Below, in pieces: positions 5,262-10,640 of a DNA stretch of 10,640 nucleotides. The DNA comes from Crenothrix polyspora (lineage in GTDB: Bacteria > Pseudomonadota > Gammaproteobacteria > Methylococcales > Methylomonadaceae). Positions within the stretch are counted from its first letter, which is position 1; every line of letters begins with the position of its first letter. The position numbers and the translations under genes were made by a program. The notes under the pieces were generated by a model. It had not been told where the DNA came from, did no database searches, and worked only from the letters and a program-made list of their open reading frames with translations. Location: the NCBI GenBank assembly GCA_945903675.1, contig CAMDOP010000094.1, positions 1-10,640 on the forward strand, in the 5' to 3' direction.

Positions 5262-5750
5262 TTACTCATTAACGCTAGATAAAATCAAATTAATAACGGT
5301 GGCAGAAATACGGAAATCTGAATTATGTAGTCGTTCAAAAACGGCTTTTGCTGAGGGAATTAAGTCTTGTTTTTTAGCAAGCCCAATAATAGCAGCAGTG
5401 CCGGTAACGCTTAATCCCTTCTCTTTGGCTACGGCGCGTCCGGCACGCTCATCCATAATCAATAATACTTTATCAGGATGTCCTAAGGCTACATTAATGC
5501 AATCCGTTTCGCCGGCATCAAGATCAATATCTAATAATGGTTTGATCGGTTCAGACCAAACGGTTAACCAGCCAACTTCAATAGCATGAGCGATAGCTGT
5601 TTTACCAGGTGCATTTTTATTGGGTAATACTTCTTTCTTTACTGATTCAGGTAAGTAAACAGCACCAAAAATAGTGGGTAACCACTGTAAACCATCGACT
5701 ATGGCTAAGCCAATTAAGGGACTGGAATCAATAATAACTATTCGTTCCAT
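5262..5750 (-). CDS. DUF3368 PIN-like toxin of a type II toxin-antitoxin pair
   Basis: The 162-residue protein matches the DUF3368 family, PIN-domain-like proteins expected to act as metal-dependent ribonucleases on RNA in the cytoplasm. Visible features in order: IIDSSPLIGLA near the N-terminus with Asp8; a VKKEV segment with Glu40; LDAGETDCINVAL with Glu81; LIMDERAGR with Asp100; then VTGTAAIIGLAKKQDLI. The acidic residues are placed as in PIN nucleases, so the active site looks intact. Length is normal for the family. It starts 6 bp after the stop of the antitoxin gene, so both should be made from one transcript. The target RNA is unknown. Nuclease activity is known for PIN relatives generally and is inferred here. 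Confidence 0.85.
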   Translation of the reverse strand: MERIVIIDSSPLIGLAIVDGLQWLPTIFGAVYLPESVKKEVLPNKNAPGKTAIAHAIEVGWLTVWSEPIKPLLDIDLDAGETDCINVALGHPDKVLLIMDERAGRAVAKEKGLSVTGTAAIIGLAKKQDLIPSAKAVFERLHNSDFRISATVINLILSSVNE

Positions 5751-5756
5751 AAAGCC

Positions 5757-6101
5757 TTACGCTTCCTTTAACCATTGATCCAATGTGTCTAAATCCTGCT
5801 TTACGTCTTCTTCTGTTTGATTAATAACCGGCACACCTAGCCTTGATATATGCGAGATAAAATTAGCCAAGGGCACATCAGCTAGTTTAGCTGCGCGTGC
5901 TAGGGATAAGTCACCTTCTTTAAATAAAGCCGTTGCTAAGGCTATACGGACGCCTGGCATATCAATTATGTTTGATGATTTAAGCCCCACCATTAAAGCA
6001 TCGGGTTCATTTCTGTTCATCACCAACACTAAGTCAGTGTTAGCCATTCGCAATGCTTCACTAGGGTTGTTTTTTAAACCGCTGACATTTACCGTTTTCA
6101 T
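5757..6101 (-). CDS. UPF0175-family antitoxin with a Phd-like N-terminus
   Basis: The 114-residue protein is the expected partner of the DUF3368 toxin encoded just downstream. Residues 1-40 (VNVSGLKNNPSEALRMA, then LVLVMNRNEPDALMV) resemble the Phd/YefM-type DNA-binding N-terminus. Residues about 51-103 are the UPF0175 domain: a helical VRIALATALFKEGDLSLARAA segment, then helix-turn-helix-like ADVPLANFISHISRLGVPV, then an acidic EEDVKQDLDTL. The combination suits a protein that both binds the operon's operator and caps the toxin. An AAGGA ribosome binding site (6108-6112) lies six bases before the ATG. The promoter and two inverted repeats upstream fit autorepression. Similar fused layouts are common in UPF0175 proteins. 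Confidence 0.82.
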   Translation of the reverse strand: MKTVNVSGLKNNPSEALRMANTDLVLVMNRNEPDALMVGLKSSNIIDMPGVRIALATALFKEGDLSLARAAKLADVPLANFISHISRLGVPVINQTEEDVKQDLDTLDQWLKEA

Positions 6102-6109
6102 GGTCTTTC

Positions 6110-6125
6110 CTTATAGGAATATAAG
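6110..6125. promoter_or_regulatory. Leader inverted repeat, second operator candidate
   Basis: CTTATA and TATAAG form perfect six-base arms around GGAA, between the -10 and the antitoxin start codon, overlapping the Shine-Dalgarno AAGGA. It could be an operator half of the toxin-antitoxin control region, or a small hairpin limiting ribosome access. Confidence 0.4.
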
Positions 6126-6129
6126 ATGG

Positions 6130-6144
6130 GCCTATTATATAGGC
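6130..6144. promoter_or_regulatory. Operator candidate over the toxin-antitoxin promoter
   Basis: GCCTAT and ATAGGC are perfect six-base inverted arms around TAT and cover the -10 box of the minus-strand promoter. A repressor bound here would exclude RNA polymerase, the usual autoregulation of type II toxin-antitoxin operons. Binding by the antitoxin is inferred. Confidence 0.5.
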
Positions 6145-6162
6145 TATTGATGTAAAGCCCAA
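6134..6162 (-). promoter_or_regulatory. Promoter of the toxin-antitoxin operon
   Basis: On the minus strand a consensus -10 TATAAT (6134-6139) follows a weak -35 TTGGGC (6157-6162) with exactly 17 bases between them. Transcription would start some 25-30 bases before the antitoxin ATG. Confidence 0.55.
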
Positions 6163-6279
6163 TGAATGTAAAACAGTAACCAATACTATTCAATTTCAAC
6201 AACAATTTAACAGGTGACTTGATTTAAGACTTTTAGATTTTACTTAGATGGCATTAAAGTAAAAGCCTTGATAGTTAGC

Positions 6280-6318
6280 TGTTATAATTCCAAAATTTTT
6301 TAGCTTCATAACAGAAGG
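6280..6318 (+). promoter_or_regulatory. Extended -10 promoter and ribosome binding site for the permease gene
   Basis: TGTTATAAT at 6280-6288 is an extended -10 (TGn plus consensus TATAAT); no good -35 is present at normal spacing, which extended -10 promoters tolerate. AGAAGG at 6313-6318 lies nine bases before the ATG. Confidence 0.5.
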
Positions 6319-6327
6319 TTAGTTTTA

Positions 6328-7137
6328 ATGAATTTGGCATATACGTTCTCTGGCTTTGCCGTAGGTTTATTAGTGGGTATTACCGGTGTCGGAGGCGGCT
6401 CATTAATGACACCTTTGTTGGTGTTTATGTTCGGTTTTAAACCAGCGGTTGCAGTCGGTACGGACTTACTTTTTGCAGCGATTACTAAAACCGGTGGCGT
6501 TTGGGTACATCATGGTAAACATGGTTCAGTGGATTGGAAAATTGTCGGCTGGTTAGCCTTGGGTAGTTTGCCATTTGCTATAGCAACCTTATTTGTATTG
6601 AAGTATTTGATGTCGGTAGGGCAAGAAATTACTGGAACCATCACCTTTACATTGGGTATTGCCTTAGTTTTAACGGCCTGTTCGTTATTAGTGCGCAGCG
6701 TACTTATTAGTAGAGCGGCAAAAGAACCCGTCATTGATGATGAGCACAGTACGCCTCAGAATGCGGCACGTTTTAAGCGTTTGCAAATACCTGCGACTGT
6801 GTTAATTGGTGCTGTGTTGGGTGTATTAGTAACCTTGTCTTCAGTGGGTGCAGGAGCTCTTGGAACGGTTGCTTTGTTGTTTCTTTATCCTAAAATGACC
6901 ACGCTGAAAATTGTTGGTACCGATTTGGCGCATGCCATACCGTTGACGGCAGTGGCAGGTATTGGCCATCTGAGTTTAGGTAATGTAGATTTAGTGTTAT
7001 TAGGTAGTTTATTGATGGGTTCTTTGCCTGGCATCTGGATAGGTAGTCATTTGAGTGCAAAGATTCCAGAAAAATTCTTGCGTCCTATTTTAGCTTCAAT
7101 TTTAATGCTCATAGGCCTTAAATTTATTCTGCAATAG
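6328..7137 (+). CDS. TauE/SafE-family membrane permease (putative sulfite/sulfonate exporter)
   Basis: The 269-residue integral membrane protein belongs to the TauE/SafE family, inner-membrane transporters moving small anions such as sulfite, sulfoacetate or related organosulfur compounds. It shows the family's two-fold internal repeat. The first half has GITGVGGGSLMTPLL (17-31) and AVGTDLLFAA (42-51); the second has SSVGAGALGTVALL (171-184) and VGTDLAHAIPL (196-206). A polar loop of about 25 residues (128-152) separates the halves, and about seven or eight hydrophobic segments are visible. Length is typical and nothing looks truncated. The start is backed by AGAAGG nine bases upstream and an extended -10. 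It converges on mutM with only 6 bp between stops and no clear terminator. The actual substrate cannot be read from the sequence. Confidence 0.9.
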   Translation: MNLAYTFSGFAVGLLVGITGVGGGSLMTPLLVFMFGFKPAVAVGTDLLFAAITKTGGVWVHHGKHGSVDWKIVGWLALGSLPFAIATLFVLKYLMSVGQEITGTITFTLGIALVLTACSLLVRSVLISRAAKEPVIDDEHSTPQNAARFKRLQIPATVLIGAVLGVLVTLSSVGAGALGTVALLFLYPKMTTLKIVGTDLAHAIPLTAVAGIGHLSLGNVDLVLLGSLLMGSLPGIWIGSHLSAKIPEKFLRPILASILMLIGLKFILQ

Positions 7138-7143
7138 AAATAC

Positions 7144-7959
7144 TTAGTGCTGACAGGTCTTACAAAACACCGTAGAACGATTCGCCATTCTAATTTCTAT
7201 TAAGGGTTGTTGGCAGTCAATACAAGGCAAGTTGGCGCGGCCATAAACGCGGAGTTGTTGTTGGAAATAGCCCGGCTTTCCTGCTTCATTGACAAAGTCT
7301 CGCAGCGTAGTGCCACCTTGCAAAATAGCGTGTCGCAAAATAATTCGAATACAGTCCGCTAGCTTTTCATAGTGCGCTAAAGAAATACTGCCGGCTGGGC
7401 GTGAAGGTAATATGCCCGCCATAAATAACGCTTCGTTGGCATAAATGTTACCTATGCCAACGACAACATGGCTGTCCATGATGAAGGACTTGACTGGGGC
7501 TTTTCGGTTGTTGGCGCGTTGGTAAAGTAGCTCACCGTTAAAATCGTCCAATAAGGGCTCTGGGCCTAAGTCTTTAAGTAGCGGGTGCAGTTCTGCCGGC
7601 GCATCGGTCCACAATACGGCACCAAAGCGACGAGTATCGTTAAAGCGTAACAGCGTGTCGTTATTGAAAATAAAATCGATATGATCGTGTTTGCCAGGTG
7701 CTAGTCCTGCTGACATAATTCTTAAGCTACCGGACATGCCTAAATGGATCAGCAGGGTGCCTGCATCGGTGCTTAATAATAGATATTTAGCTCTCCTAGA
7801 GACTGAGCGAATTTCCAGTCCGGATAAGACGGTATTCAGTGTTTTAGGTACCGGCCAGCGTAATTGAGGTTGACGGATAATGACCTGTTTGATAGTTTGG
7901 CCGACAATATGGGGTGATATACCACGACAGGTCGTTTCAACTTCGGGTAGTTCGGGCAT
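7144..7959 (-). CDS. mutM: Formamidopyrimidine-DNA glycosylase (Fpg/MutM)
   Basis: This is the bifunctional base-excision repair enzyme that removes 8-oxoguanine and ring-opened purines and cuts the abasic site by beta,delta-elimination. All hallmarks are present in the 271-residue product. MPELPEVET gives the catalytic N-terminal proline (residue 2) and Glu3. Lys58 lies in RRAKYL. Met75 and Arg110/Phe112 (NDTRRFG) are the residues that fill the gap left by the flipped base. GIGNIYANE (168-176) is the helix-two-turn-helix region. The C-terminal zinc finger has Cys246, Cys249, Cys266 and Cys269 with the loop arginine in NRSTVFC. Length is normal. The gene is divergent from mfd (93 bp between starts) and convergent with the permease. 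The ribosome binding site is weak. Confidence 0.97.
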   Translation of the reverse strand: MPELPEVETTCRGISPHIVGQTIKQVIIRQPQLRWPVPKTLNTVLSGLEIRSVSRRAKYLLLSTDAGTLLIHLGMSGSLRIMSAGLAPGKHDHIDFIFNNDTLLRFNDTRRFGAVLWTDAPAELHPLLKDLGPEPLLDDFNGELLYQRANNRKAPVKSFIMDSHVVVGIGNIYANEALFMAGILPSRPAGSISLAHYEKLADCIRIILRHAILQGGTTLRDFVNEAGKPGYFQQQLRVYGRANLPCIDCQQPLIEIRMANRSTVFCKTCQH

Positions 7960-8052
7960 ATAGGTATTGTCTCGATCATTAATATAGAAGGTTGTAGTGT
8001 GAAGTTTATCATGACTGTGACTATGGATTTCATCTTGATTATTTAAACTGTA

Positions 8053-10640
8053 ATGGCTAATACACCGATTTTTTCCCCCAAGACTCCTTCTTCAAAAGAG
8101 GCCACTGTCCTATGGACAGGTTTAGCCGGATGTAGCGATTCTTTGGTTTTGGCCAATGCTATTAATAATGAAGACCGATTGTTTGTTATTGTTACCCCCG
8201 ATAATCAAACCGCTTTAAGGCTGGAGCATGAGTTAGCTTTCTTCTTAAAAGGTGAGCATGCCATTTTACATTTTCCTGATTGGGAAACGCTGCCTTACGA
8301 TGTGTTTTCGCCTTTGCCGGAAATTATTTCAGAGCGTCTAAAAACACTGGCCTTATTGCCGCAGATTAAGCGTGGGGCTTTAGTGGTTTCGGTGACCACC
8401 TTAATGCACAGGCTTGCGCCTAGAGAGCATGTTCTAGCCAATAGTTTTGCTATTAATGTCGGTGATGATTTTAACTTAGAGCTCAACCGAATCAAGTTAG
8501 AAAGCGTCGGTTATCAGTGCGTGTCGCAAGTTTATCAACATGCCGAATTTGCGGTAAGAGGTGCGATTGTTGATCTATTCCCCATGGGCAGTAAGTTTCC
8601 GTTTCGTATTGAATTGTTTGATGAAGAAATTGAATCTATACGTACCTTTGATCCAGAAACCCAGCGCTCCTTAGAAAAGATTGACTCGATACAATTATTT
8701 CCTGCACGCGAATTTCCGCTGACCGATGAATCTATCAAGCTTTTTCGCCAAGCCTTTCGCAGCTATTTCCCTGAAGTCTCACCTAAAAATACCTTGTATG
8801 TTGATGTCAGTAAAGGCATTACGCCTAGCGGCATAGAATATTATTTGCCGTTATTTGTAGAGCAAACAGCGACCTTATTTGATTATTTACCCACTACAGC
8901 TATTGTCGTATCTTCAACCAGCTTTAATACAACGGCAGTGGCTTTTTATACAGAAGCTGAAGAGCGCTATTTGCAGCGTAAATATGATGTCAACAGGCCG
9001 CTACTAAAGCCTGAGCATTTATTTTTGTCCGCTGAAGACTTAGTCTTAAACATGGGTTCATTTGCTCAGATTAGCCTAGATAACCCAGAAGCTATAACAG
9101 CATTGGGCGACGAGAAGGTTAGTACAATAGATGGTGGCCAAGCTGTTGATTTTGCTTGCCATGTACCGTCAGAATTAATTATAGATGGCAAACTCAATGA
9201 ACCTGCTCAGGCACTAAAGCAGTTTATAGCCGGTTTTGATGGAAAAGTTTTGTTTGTTGCCGAATCGGCAGGACGTAGAGAGGCACTGATTGAAAAACTC
9301 AGGTCGTATAAGCTCAGCGTAAAACAAGTGGATAGTTGGCAGGCCTTTTTAAAGTCTGAGGTATCACCCTGTATTATGGCCGCTCCTATGGCCTTGGGTT
9401 TATGGCTGAGCAATCCTGCTATCGCTATTATTACCGAAAGTCAGCTGTCTGGAGAAAAAGTTCAGCAACGACGTAGACGTAGACAATCCGCCGCCCGTGA
9501 GCTAGAAAATATCGTTAACAATCTTAACGAGCTATCTATAGGTTCCCCGGTCGTACACCAAGAACATGGTGTGGGTCGTTATTTAGGCTTACAAACCTTG
9601 CAAATAGGCGGTATCGCCTCAGAGTTTTTGGCTTTGGAATATGCGAATCACGACAAACTCTATGTGCCTGTCTCTTCATTGCATTTGATAGGTCGTTATA
9701 CAGGCATGGATCCTGACAGCGCTCCTCTACATAAGTTGGGCGGTGATCAGTGGGGTAAACTTAAAACTAAGGCGATTGCCCGTATTCGTGACGTGGCTGC
9801 TGAGTTACTAGAAATTCATGCCAAAAGAGCCGTCAAGCAAGGCCATGCTTTTGATATTGATACCTTAGATTATCAAGTATTTGCTGAGGCTTTTCCGTTT
9901 GAAGAAACCCCCGATCAGTATTCAGCCATTGAAGCCATTTTGGAAGATATGGCTAAGCCGCAACCTATGGACAGGGTCATTTGTGGTGATGTGGGCTTTG
10001 GTAAAACTGAAGTGTCTATGCGTGCAGCGTTTATTGCCGTACAAGGTGGCAAGCAGGTCGCGGTATTGGTACCCACCACTTTGCTGGCGCAACAGCATTA
10101 TCAAAACTTTCGTGATCGTTTTGCCGACTGGCCCTTCCGCGTAGAAGTGATGTCGCGTTTTGTTACACCCAAGCAGTTAAAAGAAATCGCTGCGGATTTG
10201 GCCGATGGCAAAGTCGATATTGTTATTGGTACACACACCTTATTGTCAAAAGAGCTTGAGTTTAAAGCCTTGGGTTTAGTGGTGATTGATGAAGAGCATC
10301 GTTTTGGTGTGCGTCAAAAAGAGCACTTTAAAAAAATGCGTGCCGAATTGGATATGTTGACCCTAACAGCAACGCCGATACCCCGCACACTCAATATGGC
10401 TATGTCGGGTTTAAGGGATATTTCTATTATTGCTAGTCCACCGCCCAACCGCCATGCCATTAAAACCTTTATCACTGAATGGATAGATGCTCAAGTCAGG
10501 GAAGCCTGCTTACGTGAAATTAAACGCGGTGGCCAAGTGTTTTTTCTGCATAACGATGTTAAAAGTATGGAGAAAATTGCCTTGCAACTAGAGGCCTTAA
10601 TACCCGAAGCACGTATTGAAATTGCCCATGGGCAAATGCC
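8053..10640 (+). CDS. mfd: Transcription-repair coupling factor Mfd, 3' end outside the window
   Basis: Mfd displaces RNA polymerase stalled at lesions and recruits UvrA. The open frame is uninterrupted for 862 codons to the right edge; the family is about 1150 residues, so the end of the helicase core and the C-terminal domain lie outside. An N-terminal UvrB-like module is recognisable (WETLPYDVFSPLPEIISERL from residue 77). The RNA-polymerase-interacting CarD-like domain lies at about 497-550 (SPVVHQEHGVGRYLGL, later KLYVPVSSLHLIGRYTG). Helicase motif I is GDVGFGKTE (645-653), motif Ia VLVPTTLLAQQH, motif II DEEH (746-749) and motif III TLTATPIPRT (770-779). An in-frame TAA at 8044-8046 makes the ATG at 8053 the only reasonable start, though its ribosome binding site is poor. 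The right-edge sequence AHGQM is the conserved segment after motif IV. Confidence 0.97.
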   Translation, partial: MANTPIFSPKTPSSKEATVLWTGLAGCSDSLVLANAINNEDRLFVIVTPDNQTALRLEHELAFFLKGEHAILHFPDWETLPYDVFSPLPEIISERLKTLALLPQIKRGALVVSVTTLMHRLAPREHVLANSFAINVGDDFNLELNRIKLESVGYQCVSQVYQHAEFAVRGAIVDLFPMGSKFPFRIELFDEEIESIRTFDPETQRSLEKIDSIQLFPAREFPLTDESIKLFRQAFRSYFPEVSPKNTLYVDVSKGITPSGIEYYLPLFVEQTATLFDYLPTTAIVVSSTSFNTTAVAFYTEAEERYLQRKYDVNRPLLKPEHLFLSAEDLVLNMGSFAQISLDNPEAITALGDEKVSTIDGGQAVDFACHVPSELIIDGKLNEPAQALKQFIAGFDGKVLFVAESAGRREALIEKLRSYKLSVKQVDSWQAFLKSEVSPCIMAAPMALGLWLSNPAIAIITESQLSGEKVQQRRRRRQSAARELENIVNNLNELSIGSPVVHQEHGVGRYLGLQTLQIGGIASEFLALEYANHDKLYVPVSSLHLIGRYTGMDPDSAPLHKLGGDQWGKLKTKAIARIRDVAAELLEIHAKRAVKQGHAFDIDTLDYQVFAEAFPFEETPDQYSAIEAILEDMAKPQPMDRVICGDVGFGKTEVSMRAAFIAVQGGKQVAVLVPTTLLAQQHYQNFRDRFADWPFRVEVMSRFVTPKQLKEIAADLADGKVDIVIGTHTLLSKELEFKALGLVVIDEEHRFGVRQKEHFKKMRAELDMLTLTATPIPRTLNMAMSGLRDISIIASPPPNRHAIKTFITEWIDAQVREACLREIKRGGQVFFLHNDVKSMEKIALQLEALIPEARIEIAHGQM

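Noticed and set aside
7132..7150. Bidirectional terminator between the convergent permease and mutM genes
   Set aside because: Only 6 bp separate the stops and no stem-loop is visible across the junction.
7960..8052. Promoters for divergent mutM and mfd
   Set aside because: Several partial -10 and -35 matches exist on both strands but none has good boxes at normal spacing, so no specific site is called.

Overview
The window looks like a gammaproteobacterial chromosome of moderate to low GC. Its right third is housekeeping (sulfite-exporter-family permease, mutM, mfd) and its left 60% is accessory. A Methylococcales methanotroph is a reasonable guess from codon use and general feel, but nothing in the window proves it.

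Left block (about 276-3024): five small genes all read on the minus strand. Four encode exported proteins (three with Sec signal peptides, one lipoprotein) and one encodes a two-helix membrane protein. None has a sure function and their base composition differs visibly from gene to gene. Next to the 395-970 gene lie two sequences that look like pieces of integron attC sites: a half site with its hairpin tip at 342-387, and a site with its hairpin deleted at 990-1016. A weaker one sits at 3008-3024, just upstream of the block's first gene. I read the block as a possible relict cassette array or genomic island. No integrase gene is visible.

Middle block (3025-5261): an A+T-rich intergenic region with a good FNR/CRP-family box, then an exported protein made of two tandem TonB C-terminal domains, then an unrecognised acidic cytosolic protein. 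After these come a pair of inverted REP-like palindromes (REPIN-like, 4862-4955) and the C-terminal remnant of a RelE/ParE toxin, which follows directly after the palindromes.

Toxin-antitoxin block (5262-6162): a compact minus-strand operon with the antitoxin (Phd-like N-terminus plus UPF0175 domain) first and a DUF3368 PIN-like toxin second, 6 bp apart. A promoter with a consensus -10 is overlapped by one inverted repeat, and a second lies in the leader, which suggests autoregulation.

Right block (6280-10640): a TauE/SafE permease on plus, convergent with mutM (Fpg) on minus. mutM is divergent from mfd on plus, which runs off the right edge with its N-terminal module, RNA-polymerase-interacting domain and first helicase motifs intact. 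mutM and mfd both act in DNA repair (base excision, and transcription-coupled nucleotide excision) but are transcribed apart.
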